A DNA stretch of 37,466 bases from Gammaproteobacteria bacterium (lineage in GTDB: Bacteria; Pseudomonadota; Gammaproteobacteria; DRLM01), in assembly GCA_011375345.1 (NCBI GenBank), contig DRLM01000146.1, positions 1 through 37,466 of the forward strand, read 5' to 3'. This document shows positions 15,505 to 23,976 of this stretch, piece by piece (the first letter of the stretch is position 1; each line of letters begins with the position of its first letter). The position numbers were made by a program, and so were the translations under genes. A model generated the notes under the pieces. That model saw nothing but the letters and a program-made list of their open reading frames with translations, was not told the DNA's origin and did no database searches.

Positions 15505-17876
15505 TCCGTGCAGGCCGCGCGCACTTGTGCGAGGTCGGTTTGGCCCTGCAGCAGTTTTTCTATGCCGTCCTGCTTCAAGGTTTTCATTCCTCCCTGCCGC
15601 GCGAGGGTGATCAGGGCTTGGTTTGTGGCACCGTCCAACAAGGCCTGACGCAACGGCGCCGTCATTTCCAACAGTTCATGCAGGGGCAGTCGTCCCGAAT
15701 AGCCGCTATGATGACAACGCGGACAGGCGCGGCGCCGATAGAGGGTGAAAGCCCCGTTCATGTCGGCGTAGTGCTCGGTCCAGTGGGCGACGATGCTTTC
15801 GTGCACCGTGGGATTGTGCGCACCGTCTCTGGGTGCGGATTCCGCGTGGTACTCCGCCGCCAGCGCGATCAGTTCGTCCTTGGCCGGGTGGTAGCGTTCC
15901 TTGCAGTGGGTGCACAGGCGGCGCGCCAGCCGCTGCCCCAAAACACCCCGCAAACCCTCGGCCAGGGCATAGGCCGGCGCACCCAGATGCAACAAGGTGG
16001 TCAGGGCGTCCGCCGCCCGGGGGGACAGGGTGCTGGCCAGGGCCAGTCTGCCGCCCAGGACGAATTCCATCATGGCCTGGGTGGTGGCCGCATCGGTGAC
16101 GGTGGGCAGGAAAGCGGCGTCGGCATCAGCGCTGGCCAGTTGTTTGAGCTGGGTGGTCGCGTTGAACGCATGAGCGTCGGCGCGCAGTTGGCGGGTGTTG
16201 GGGGGCGGGGCAAAGGGGTGTTCCCCCACCATCCAGGCCTTGCGGGTGTCACCATTGATGTGTTCGAACAGCGCGCGCAAAGTGGTGGACTTGCCCTGGC
16301 CCCTGGGACCCGTGACCAGGATCAATCCGCTGCGGTTGTCGCTGAGCTTGATCAGGCGCTGCAGGTGTTCGTCGCTCAGATCCAAATGCTCGAAGCCGTC
16401 CTGTGACGCGTCGGGCAGGCAATGGAGCACATAGTCTTCCCTGCCGTCGACGCAGGGCAGATAGTGGAGCGGCAACGTGCGGGTCTGTCCGCCTAAATCC
16501 AGCGTGAGTTCTCCCCGCTGCGGCACATGCGCAAGGGCTTGGGGAAAACGGCTTTGGGTTTTGAGTTGGGCGAGGAAGGCGGTCTGCTGGCTGGCGGTGA
16601 TGTTGCCCCGGTGTTCCAGCCGCTCGGCGATGCGAAAGGAGACATTGATGCCGCGGTTATGTCCCTGGCATTCGAAGTGAATATAGCTCGCGCCCTCGCC
16701 CGCCGCCCGGCTGATGAAGTCCATGATTTCGGGCGCCCTGGTCTTGCTGCGCAGTTTGGGGCCGGGCGCCCGGGTCTGGCGGGCAGCCTGTGCTTTTTGC
16801 TTGGGTTCCAGATGATCGCGGTTGTACTGGTCGATGGCCCAGAGTATGTCCTCGCGGCCCGCCATGACGGGCTCGATGATTTGTCCCGTTTGCTTGTGCA
16901 GGGCATCGATCACTTCACCCTTAGTGGGGTCATCCATGGCCACGACGAGTTTGGAACCGAAGCGGTGCACGGGCAAAACGGTGTGGCAGCGGGCGTAGCT
17001 GGAGCCGATGGACTTGGCGGCCACATAGTCCACCGGAAATTCGCGCAGATTGACATAGGGCACGCCGTATTTGGAGGCCAGGCTTTTTTGAATGTCCTCT
17101 GCCGTCACCAGACCCCGGGCCACCAGCAGCTCGCCCAGGGGTTTGCGCCGCTGTTGTTTTTGTTGCGCCAGGGCATTGTCGAGTTCAGCTCGCTCGATCA
17201 TGCGCTCTTCCACCAGTATTTCGCCGAGCTGCATGTGCGGCATGCGCTCCTGGCGTTTGACCGCCCGCTCCAGGGCGGCGGGGCTGATAATGGCGTTGCG
17301 CGTCAATACATCGCCCAGGGACTCGGACCTTTTTTCCTGTTGTTCCAGCAGGACCATGGCCACGTCCCTCTCGCTGAGGATACGGTCTTTGACCAGTTGC
17401 TGGCCCAGTTGCTTGCCGATGCGGTGGCGGGCGATGGCCCCGTTGGGGACGAACAAGTGGGTATAGCGCTTGCCTTCCAGCACGGGGAACAAATGAATGC
17501 CGTGGCGGCCGTTGCGGAAGCCGAAGGTGCTGCCGTCTATGGTGCTGTGATCGTTGAATTCAATTTCGAATTCCAGCGGCTCGGTGGTCACTTTGACCCC
17601 TTTTGAAGGCGATAGCAGGCTGTCTTCGTCGGGCAGCCACAGCCGCGGCTCGGGCGCGTGCATCAGCCGGATCTCATGCATACCCAGCGTTTTTGTGCTG
17701 TCTTGGGTTTTGCCGCTGACCTCGATCTGACCTTCGTCCGCATCGAAGCTTTGCAAGGCGCCGATGAGTTTGCGCCCGTCGCTGAGTTCCAGGACGACGC
17801 GTTCATCTTTGGTGATCACCGTCTCGGGGCGGACGGCGCACAGCGGGGGAACAGGCAGATCGATTTCGCTATTCAT
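15501..17876 (-). CDS. GspE/PilB-like protein with degenerate ATPase motifs
   Basis: This 791-residue protein is related to type II secretion/type IV pilus ATPases. The N-terminal 150 residues are an unrecognised beta-rich domain. Residues about 152-275 hold four tandem ~30-residue helical repeats of the LGxxLvxxxxIxxxxLxxAlxxQ kind, as in MshE/GspE N-domains that can bind c-di-GMP. The C-terminal ATPase-like domain keeps Walker A as GPRGQGKS (523-530) and the four-cysteine zinc site (C655, C658, C718, C721). The Walker B segment, normally ending VGEIRD, reads AAFLPTVTD (587-595) and lacks the catalytic glutamate. The His box, normally STLHTN, reads STLSPR (615-620). ATP hydrolysis is therefore doubtful. 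No pilus or secretion genes are adjacent. Confidence 0.82.
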   Translation of the reverse strand: MNSEIDLPVPPLCAVRPETVITKDERVVLELSDGRKLIGALQSFDADEGQIEVSGKTQDSTKTLGMHEIRLMHAPEPRLWLPDEDSLLSPSKGVKVTTEPLEFEIEFNDHSTIDGSTFGFRNGRHGIHLFPVLEGKRYTHLFVPNGAIARHRIGKQLGQQLVKDRILSERDVAMVLLEQQEKRSESLGDVLTRNAIISPAALERAVKRQERMPHMQLGEILVEERMIERAELDNALAQQKQQRRKPLGELLVARGLVTAEDIQKSLASKYGVPYVNLREFPVDYVAAKSIGSSYARCHTVLPVHRFGSKLVVAMDDPTKGEVIDALHKQTGQIIEPVMAGREDILWAIDQYNRDHLEPKQKAQAARQTRAPGPKLRSKTRAPEIMDFISRAAGEGASYIHFECQGHNRGINVSFRIAERLEHRGNITASQQTAFLAQLKTQSRFPQALAHVPQRGELTLDLGGQTRTLPLHYLPCVDGREDYVLHCLPDASQDGFEHLDLSDEHLQRLIKLSDNRSGLILVTGPRGQGKSTTLRALFEHINGDTRKAWMVGEHPFAPPPNTRQLRADAHAFNATTQLKQLASADADAAFLPTVTDAATTQAMMEFVLGGRLALASTLSPRAADALTTLLHLGAPAYALAEGLRGVLGQRLARRLCTHCKERYHPAKDELIALAAEYHAESAPRDGAHNPTVHESIVAHWTEHYADMNGAFTLYRRRACPRCHHSGYSGRLPLHELLEMTAPLRQALLDGATNQALITLARQGGMKTLKQDGIEKLLQGQTDLAQVRAACTD

Positions 17877-17995
17877 ACCGACAAACCGTTGATTCCCGGG
17901 CGGCCTGCAATTTTAAGGATCCATGGGGTGACAGGGCGCAGGGAAGCTTGCTGTGGCCGCTCCCCTGGCGCTATAGCTCTTATCGGAAAGGTTCG

Positions 17996-18017
17996 CAAAA
18001 ACTTTCGATATGAAAGT
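17996..18017 (-). terminator. Intrinsic terminator of the prkA-yeaH-spoVR operon
   Basis: On the minus strand ACTTTC, loop ATATC, GAAAGT (18017 to 18001) is followed directly by TTTT. It begins six nt after the stop codon of spoVR. The stem is only 6 bp and AT-rich, so it is likely modest in strength. Confidence 0.55.
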
Positions 18018-18023
18018 GTGACG

Positions 18024-19517
18024 CTATTGGACTTTTTCGCACTGGTGGGTGATTTCGACGCCGCTGTCGCCATAGACAGATTCCAGCTTCACCGTGAAGC
18101 CCCAAAGCCGCGCCAAGTGTTTCATGACTTCGTCGCTGTCGTCCGCAAGCGGCTGCCGGTTGTGCTGTACGTGGCGTACGGTGAGGGCGCGGTCGCCGCG
18201 CAAATTTACGTTGTAAACCTGCAGGTTGGGCTCCCGCACGCTGAGATTGTACTGCTGCGCCAGTACACTGCGCACATGGCGGTAGCCCGCCTCGTCGTGG
18301 ATCGCGGAGATTTCCAGTTCGCTGTCGCAGTCGTCGTCCAGCACGCTGAAAAGCTTGAAGTCCCGGATGAGTCTGGGGGAGAGATACTGGGAAATGAAGC
18401 TTTCATCCTTGAAGTTGCGCATGGCAAAATCCAGGGTTTCAAGCCAGTTGCTGCCGGCAATGTCGGGGAACCAGCGGCGGTCTTCTTCGGTAGGGTGCTC
18501 GCAAATGCGACGGATGTCACAAAACATGGCGAAGCCGAGGGCGTAAGGGTTGATGCCTGAATAGAAGGGACTGTTGTAGGGGGGTTGGTAGATGACGTTG
18601 GTGTGTGTTTTGAGCAACTCAATCATGAAACCGTCGGCCACCAAGCCTTTGTCATAAAGCGAGTTCAAGATGGTGTAATGCCAGAATGTGGCCCAGCCCT
18701 CGTTCATGACCTGGGTTTGCCGCTGGGGATAGAAGTACTGCGCGATCTTGCGCACGATGCGCACCAGCTCGCGTTGCCAGGGTTCCAGCAGGGGTGCATT
18801 CTTTTCGATGAAATAGAGGATGTTTTCCTGGGGTTCGCTGGGGAAGCGGCCGTGGCTTTGTTCGATTTCCGCATCGACGGGTTTGGGGATGGTCCGCCAC
18901 AGGTCATTGATCTGGGATTGCAAATAGGCTTCCCGGTCTTTTTGGCGGGCGCGTTCTTCCTGGATGGACAGGCGGGGTGGACGCTTGTAGCGGTCGACAC
19001 CGTAATTCATCAGGGCGTGACAGGAGTCCAGGATCAGCTCGACTTCCTCCTCGCCGTGGCGGCGTTCACACTCCATCACGTAGTTTTTTGCGAACACCAG
19101 GTAGTCGATGATGGAGTCGGGGCAGGTCCAGGTACGGAACAGGTAATTGCCTTTGAAAAAGGAGTTGTGGCCGTAAGACGCGTGCGCCATGACCAGGGCC
19201 TGCATGGCCATGGAATTTTCCTCCATCAGATAGGCAATGCAGGGATTGGAGTTGATCACAATTTCATAGGCCAGGCCCATGTGGCCGCGCTTGTAGCGTT
19301 GCTCCACCCCCAGAAACTGTTTGCCGAAGGACCAGTGGTGATAGCCTACGGGCATGCCTACCGAGGAATAGGCGTCCATCATCTGCTCGGCGCTGATGAT
19401 TTCAATCTGGTTGGGATAAGTGTCCAGCCCGTATTCTTCGGCGCTGCGGCGGATCACCTCCTCGTAGCGCTGCAGCAGTTCATAGGACCACTCTGAGGTG
19501 TAGGGCAGTTGGCTCAT
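18024..19517 (-). CDS. SpoVR family protein (YcgB-like)
   Basis: This 497-residue protein is similar throughout to the SpoVR/YcgB family. The diagnostic block reads YPNQIEIISAEQMMDAYSSV, GMPVGYHHWSFGKQF, YEIVINSNPCIAYLMEENS, and a late INPYALGFAMFCDI. The C-terminal 100 residues form the typical SpoVR C-terminal domain. In Bacillus, SpoVR affects spore cortex formation. In proteobacteria the gene is usually linked to prkA and yeaH and is stress or stationary-phase associated; the biochemical function is unknown. Its ATG overlaps the yeaH stop by four nt (ATGA at 19514-19517), so it is translationally coupled. Confidence 0.95.
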   Translation of the reverse strand: MSQLPYTSEWSYELLQRYEEVIRRSAEEYGLDTYPNQIEIISAEQMMDAYSSVGMPVGYHHWSFGKQFLGVEQRYKRGHMGLAYEIVINSNPCIAYLMEENSMAMQALVMAHASYGHNSFFKGNYLFRTWTCPDSIIDYLVFAKNYVMECERRHGEEEVELILDSCHALMNYGVDRYKRPPRLSIQEERARQKDREAYLQSQINDLWRTIPKPVDAEIEQSHGRFPSEPQENILYFIEKNAPLLEPWQRELVRIVRKIAQYFYPQRQTQVMNEGWATFWHYTILNSLYDKGLVADGFMIELLKTHTNVIYQPPYNSPFYSGINPYALGFAMFCDIRRICEHPTEEDRRWFPDIAGSNWLETLDFAMRNFKDESFISQYLSPRLIRDFKLFSVLDDDCDSELEISAIHDEAGYRHVRSVLAQQYNLSVREPNLQVYNVNLRGDRALTVRHVQHNRQPLADDSDEVMKHLARLWGFTVKLESVYGDSGVEITHQCEKVQ

Positions 19518-20785
19518 GCCTGCAGGCCTTTCTTTTTGAACAGTTTGCGAAAGACCGGAAAGATGTCAGCAGCACCTGCGATGCGCTGCATGGCGAAATT
19601 GGGGCAACTTTGCTTGATGCGCAGGAACTCGCGCCACAGGCCGCGGGGTGTGTCGTCGGCGATTTCGATGTAAGCGTAGTATTGCACCTTGGGCATGATG
19701 CGGTTGATCAGCAGCTCGCGGCACAGGGGGGAGTCGTCACTCCAGTTGTCGCCGTCGGACGCCTGCGCGGCGTAGATGTTCCATTCGGTGGGCGGATAGC
19801 GCTCATCGATGATGTTCTGCATGAGCTTCAAGGCGCTGGAGACCACGGTGCCGCCGGTTTCCCTGGAATAAAAGAACTCGTTCTCGTCTACTTCCTTGGC
19901 GACGGTGTGGTGGCGAATAAACACCAAGTCTATGCTCTCGTAGGTGCCGGTCAAAAAGAAATACAGCAATGTAAAAAACCGCTTGGCCAGGTCTTTTTTG
20001 GCCTGATCCATGGAACCGGACACATCCATGAGACAAAACATGACGGCCTGGCTGGAGGGTTCTGTCTGGGTGATGCGGTTGCGGTAGCGCAGATCGAAAT
20101 TGTCGATGAAGGGCACTGCGCGCAGGCGGGCCTTGATGCTTTTGATCTGCTCCAGCAAGGCCTGCACTTGCGGATCGTCTTCGTTGTGAAACTGGCGCAG
20201 TTGTGCCAGTTCCTGCTCGGCTTCGCGCAGGCGGCTTTTGTGGGGGCTTTGCAAGGCGATGCGCCGGCTCAGTGCGCCTTTCAGCGACCGGACCACGTCG
20301 ATGTTGGCGGGGACGCCGTCGGTAGTGTAACCGGCGCGCACTTTTTTGTACTTGACCAGCTTGGCGAGCTGGGTTTTTACCAGGTCGGGCAGCTCAAGGT
20401 CGTCAAAGAACAGGTCCAGAAATTCTTCGCGGGAGATTTGAAAAGCGAAATCGTCCAGGCCTTCGCCTTGCTTGCTGGCCTTGCCACTGCCGGATCCGCC
20501 ACCCCCGCCCAGGGGGCGGGGGAGACGGTCTCCGGTGACGAAGTCAGTGTTGCCGGGGTGTACCGCCTCCCGGCGTCCGCCGGGGCCGTGATGAAAGGTG
20601 GGCTCGCTAATGTCTTTGGCGGGAATGTTGACCTTCTCGCCCCGGTCCAGATCAGTGATGCTGCGCCCGGAGACGGCGTCCGCCACGGCTTTTTTGATCT
20701 GGCTTTTGAAACGCCGGATAAACTTATGACGGTTTACCGCGCTTTTGTTTTTGCCGTTGGGCCGTCTGTCGATGAACTGCGACAC
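19514..20785 (-). CDS. yeaH: YeaH/YhbH family protein (DUF444, vWA-like domain)
   Basis: This 423-residue protein of the DUF444 family nearly always accompanies PrkA. It has a basic N-terminus, a glycine-rich linker (around residues 92-100, GGGGGSGSG), a helical middle, and a C-terminal von Willebrand A-type domain with MIDAS-like DVSGSM. The start is GTG at 20785, preceded by GGTGGTG; a nearby ATG at 20790 is out of frame. It may be an adaptor or substrate-presenting partner of the PrkA kinase, as inferred from linkage in E. coli yeaGH. It is the middle gene of a three-gene operon, 24 nt after prkA. Confidence 0.95.
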   Translation of the reverse strand: MSQFIDRRPNGKNKSAVNRHKFIRRFKSQIKKAVADAVSGRSITDLDRGEKVNIPAKDISEPTFHHGPGGRREAVHPGNTDFVTGDRLPRPLGGGGGSGSGKASKQGEGLDDFAFQISREEFLDLFFDDLELPDLVKTQLAKLVKYKKVRAGYTTDGVPANIDVVRSLKGALSRRIALQSPHKSRLREAEQELAQLRQFHNEDDPQVQALLEQIKSIKARLRAVPFIDNFDLRYRNRITQTEPSSQAVMFCLMDVSGSMDQAKKDLAKRFFTLLYFFLTGTYESIDLVFIRHHTVAKEVDENEFFYSRETGGTVVSSALKLMQNIIDERYPPTEWNIYAAQASDGDNWSDDSPLCRELLINRIMPKVQYYAYIEIADDTPRGLWREFLRIKQSCPNFAMQRIAGAADIFPVFRKLFKKKGLQA

Positions 20786-20809
20786 TGCATCACCACCGTT
20801 TGTCTGTGA

Positions 20810-22732
20810 TCACGATGTTTTGCGGGTGCGCAAATGCCACTCGCACAGCAGGCGCACCTGCTTGGGGGTATAGCCTTTTTGCACCATGCGGTTGACGAAT
20901 TCCTCGTGCTTTTTCTTGTCCTCGCTGGAGGACTTGGCGCTGAAGGAAATCACCGGCAGAAGATCTTCGGTGGTGGAGAACATTTTTTTCTCGATGACTT
21001 CGCGCAGTTTTTCGTAACTGGTCCAGGCGGGGTTTTTCCCGGCATTGTTGGCCCGGGCGCGGAGCACGAAGTTGACGATCTCGTTGCGGAAGTCTTTCGG
21101 GTTGCTGATGCCCGCCGGCTTCTCTATTTTTTCCAGCTCTTCGTTGAGCGCCGCGCGGTCCAGGTATTCGCCAGTGTCCGGGTCGCGGTATTCCTGGTCC
21201 TGAATCCAGTAGTCAGCGTAGGTCACGTAACGGTCGAAAATGTTCTGACCGAATTCCGAATAGGACTCCAGATACGCCGTCTGGATTTCCTTGCCGATGA
21301 ATTCCGCGTAGCGCGGTGCCAGGTAGCCTTTCAGGAAAGTGAGATATTTTTCCTTCACCTCCGGTGGAAATTGTTCCTGTTCAATCTGCTGCTCCAGAAT
21401 GTAGAGCAGGTGCACCGGGTTGGCAGCGATCTCGGAATGGTCGTAGTTGAATATCTTCGACAGTATTTTGAAGGCAAAGCGGGTGGACAGGCCGCTCATG
21501 CCTTCGTCCGGGCCGGCGTAGTCGCGGTATTCCTGATAGGACTTCGCTTTGGGGTCGATGTCTTTCAGGTTCTCACCGTCGTAGACCCGCATTTTTGAAT
21601 AAATACTGGAGTTTTCCGGTTCTTTGAGGCGTGACAAAACTGCGAACTGGGACATCATTTCCAAAGTGCCCGGTGCGCAGGGCGCTTGCGACAAAGAGCT
21701 GTTGGCGAGCAGCTTTTTGTAAATGCTCACTTCATCGCTCATGCGCAGGCAGTAAGGCACTTTGACGATGAAGATGCGGTCCAAAAAAGCTTCGTTGTTT
21801 TTGTTGTTGCGGAAGGACTGCCACTCCGATTCGTTGGAGTGCGCCAGCACGATGCCATCGAAAGGAATGGCAGGGAAGCCTTCGGTGCCCTTGTAATTAC
21901 CCTCTTGGGTGGCGGTGAGCAGGGGATGCAGCACCTTCAGCGGGGCTTTGAACATTTCCACGAATTCCAGCAGGCCCTGGTTGGCCAGGCACAGGCCGCC
22001 GGAATAGCTGTAGGCGTCCGGGTCGTCCTGGGAATAGTGTTCCAGCTTGCGGATGTCCACCTTGCCCACCAGGCTGGATATGTCCTGGTTGTTTTCATCG
22101 CCGGGTTCGGTTTTGGCGATGCCGGTCTGGCGAAGCTGGGAGGGCATGAGCCGGACGACTTTGAACCGGCTGATGTCACCGTTGTATTCATGCAGACGTT
22201 TTACCGCCCAGGGCGACATGATTTTGCCCAGGTAACGCTGGGGAATGCCGTAGTCTTCTTCCAGGATGCGGCCGTCTTCGGCGCGGGAGAACAGGCCCAA
22301 AGGGGATTCGTTCACCGGCGAGCCTTTGATGGCGTAGAAGGGCACGCCCTCCATCAGGGATTTGAGCTTCTCCGCCAGGGACGATTTGCCGCCGCCGGGT
22401 GGCCCCAACAGGTAGAGGATTTGTTTTTTCTCCTCCAGGCCCTGGGCGGCATGGCGGAAGAAGGAGACGATCTGCTCGATGGTCTCTTCCATGCCGTAAA
22501 AATCGCGAAAGGCCGGATAGATTTTGATGACCTTGTTGGCGAAGATGCGGCTTAAGCGAGGGTCTTTGCTGGTGTCCACCAGTTCGGGTTCGCCGATGGC
22601 GGTCAGCATGCGTTCGGCGGCTGTGGCGTAGGCGCTGGGGTCGTTTTTGCAGATCTCCAGATAGTCATGGAGACTCAGTTCTTCTTCCCGGGATGATTCG
22701 TAGCGCGACCGGTAGCTGTCAAAAATACTCAT
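20810..22732 (-). CDS. prkA: PrkA family serine protein kinase / AAA+ protein
   Basis: PrkA (YeaG) of 640 residues, close to E. coli (644). The N-terminal AAA+-like module has Walker A LLGPPGGGKSS (108-118); family blocks include EEELSLHDYLEICK and YPAFRDFYGMEETIEQIV. The C-terminal PrkA domain follows, ending with a helical stretch near GYTPKQVRLLCEWHL. PrkA is described as a serine kinase, and in some species as an AAA+ protease-like regulator, acting in starvation or sporulation. The ATG at 22732 is chosen: it matches the E. coli beginning (M-x-IFD-x-Y) and GAGG lies eight nt upstream. The ATG at 22738 is too close to that site. A sigma-54 promoter lies about 50 nt upstream. Confidence 0.96.
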   Translation of the reverse strand: MSIFDSYRSRYESSREEELSLHDYLEICKNDPSAYATAAERMLTAIGEPELVDTSKDPRLSRIFANKVIKIYPAFRDFYGMEETIEQIVSFFRHAAQGLEEKKQILYLLGPPGGGKSSLAEKLKSLMEGVPFYAIKGSPVNESPLGLFSRAEDGRILEEDYGIPQRYLGKIMSPWAVKRLHEYNGDISRFKVVRLMPSQLRQTGIAKTEPGDENNQDISSLVGKVDIRKLEHYSQDDPDAYSYSGGLCLANQGLLEFVEMFKAPLKVLHPLLTATQEGNYKGTEGFPAIPFDGIVLAHSNESEWQSFRNNKNNEAFLDRIFIVKVPYCLRMSDEVSIYKKLLANSSLSQAPCAPGTLEMMSQFAVLSRLKEPENSSIYSKMRVYDGENLKDIDPKAKSYQEYRDYAGPDEGMSGLSTRFAFKILSKIFNYDHSEIAANPVHLLYILEQQIEQEQFPPEVKEKYLTFLKGYLAPRYAEFIGKEIQTAYLESYSEFGQNIFDRYVTYADYWIQDQEYRDPDTGEYLDRAALNEELEKIEKPAGISNPKDFRNEIVNFVLRARANNAGKNPAWTSYEKLREVIEKKMFSTTEDLLPVISFSAKSSSEDKKKHEEFVNRMVQKGYTPKQVRLLCEWHLRTRKTS

Positions 22733-22780
22733 TGTCATTACCTCGCTGCCGTATGAAATGGGACCTGGTCGTCCAGGGAA

Positions 22781-22796
22781 TGCAAATACAGGGCCA
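22781..22796 (-). promoter_or_regulatory. Sigma-54 promoter of prkA-yeaH-spoVR
   Basis: The minus strand reads TGGCCCTGTATTTGCA. Against the consensus TGGCACGN4TTGCW it mismatches only at positions 5 and 7, and the GG/GC spacing is exact. The predicted start of transcription is near 22771, giving a leader of about 38 nt before the prkA ATG. E. coli yeaGH is known to be sigma-54/NtrC responsive under nitrogen starvation, which supports the call. No clear NtrC site was seen in the remaining 190 nt. Confidence 0.72.
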
Positions 22797-23050
22797 GTGC
22801 CGGCGGCTGCCGGATCAGGTGGAATCTGCGGTCCCGCGCACTCCCCGGTCCGCGCCTTGTTCAAGGCGACAATTATATTATCGTACCCGGTGTCTGACTT
22901 CCGAAGGTGGGAGCGTTGGGTGCCGTGCAGACAGCCTCCCACCGCCGTAATCCTTATGACCCTGTGCCGTTGATCTAAGTTCAGCCCCGCCGGGCGCTGC
23001 CCGCTCTGCTGCTGCGGTGGTAAACAAATGTCATAACGCCGGTTTTGGGA

Positions 23051-23079
23051 TTGCCTTGGACCCACCCAGACGCTACTGT
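23051..23079 (+). promoter_or_regulatory. Candidate sigma-70 promoter of the DUF481 gene
   Basis: TTGCCT (23051-23056), a 17-nt spacer and TACTGT (23074-23079) put the transcript start near 23086, 34 nt before the ATG. The match is moderate. Confidence 0.4.
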
Positions 23080-23119
23080 GCGCGTGTCCATTGATTTGTC
23101 AGCGCGAAAGGAGAGCGAC

Positions 23120-23833
23120 ATGGGGAAGAAAAACGCTGGGTTGGCCTGTACCGCCGCGGCGATGCTGGGGGTGGCCCTGGGTGCGCAGGCGGGCGTGTGG
23201 AAAGGCGAGGCGGAACTGGGTGTGGTCAATACCTCGGGCAACACGGACACCCAGAAGATCAATGCCCGCGCCAAGCTTGAAACAGAGCGGGAAAAATGGC
23301 GCCACATCATCAAGGCCGAAGCGCTGAAAAGTTCTGACAACGACAAAACCACTGCTGAACGCTACGAGCTGTCCGGCCAAAGCAACTATAAATTTAATGA
23401 GTACGACTATCTCTTCGGCACGCTGAAATACGAAGACGACCAGTTCAGCGGTTATGACTACCGTCTCACTGCCGCCCTGGGTTACGGGCGCCGCCTGATT
23501 CATCGTGACAATCTGGTTGTGGATGTCGAGGCCGGCCCCGGTTACAGGCTCAGCAAAGAAGAAGCCACTGGCGATGACATCAGCGAAGCTGTGCTGCGGG
23601 CGGCGGGCGATTTGCTGTGGAAAATCAGCAAGACCACCCAGCTCACCGAGGAACTCAGCACGGAGATTGGCGAACAGTCCACAGTCAGCAAATCGGTGAC
23701 AGGTTTGAAGTCACAAATCAATGGCAATTTCGCCACCAAGATCACGTTCACCGTCAAACATGTGTCCGATGTGCCGGCGGGTGTCAAAAATACGGACACT
23801 GAAACGGCCGTCACCCTGGTGTACAGCTTCTGA
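23120..23833 (+). CDS. DUF481 family outer-membrane protein (YdiY-like)
   Basis: This 237-residue protein has a cleavable signal peptide (residues 1 to about 24, ending GVALGAQA) and a DUF481 beta-barrel pattern of alternating hydrophobic and polar strands. The strands include [47 protein letters not shown] and GPGYRL. It ends in the terminal aromatic residue (VTLVYSF) expected for insertion by the BAM complex. E. coli relatives are called salt-induced outer membrane proteins, but the function is unknown. Start at 23120 follows AAAGGAGAG, a strong ribosome-binding site. It is divergent from prkA, with a 387-nt shared control region. Confidence 0.92.
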   Translation: MGKKNAGLACTAAAMLGVALGAQAGVWKGEAELGVVNTSGNTDTQKINARAKLETEREKWRHIIKAEALKSSDNDKTTAERYELSGQSNYKFNEYDYLFGTLKYEDDQFSGYDYRLTAALGYGRRLIHRDNLVVDVEAGPGYRLSKEEATGDDISEAVLRAAGDLLWKISKTTQLTEELSTEIGEQSTVSKSVTGLKSQINGNFATKITFTVKHVSDVPAGVKNTDTETAVTLVYSF

Positions 23834-23942
23834 GTCTGGCAAGCCCCCGGATCTGCCTGCCGGAGCCGTGCGCGCCGGCAGGCGGGACGGCGCGACGCCG
23901 GCGCCCGGGATGGCCGGCATGGATGCGGCGGGGACAATTCGA

Positions 23943-23948
23943 TATAAT
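23943..23948 (+). promoter_or_regulatory. -10 box upstream of prfC
   Basis: A perfect TATAAT lies 28 nt before the prfC start codon, in a short AT-rich patch within very GC-rich DNA. No good -35 is seen 17 nt upstream, so it may depend on an activator or an extended contact. Confidence 0.45.
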
Positions 23949-23976
23949 ACCCCGTTTTCCCGAATCCAGCCAAAGT

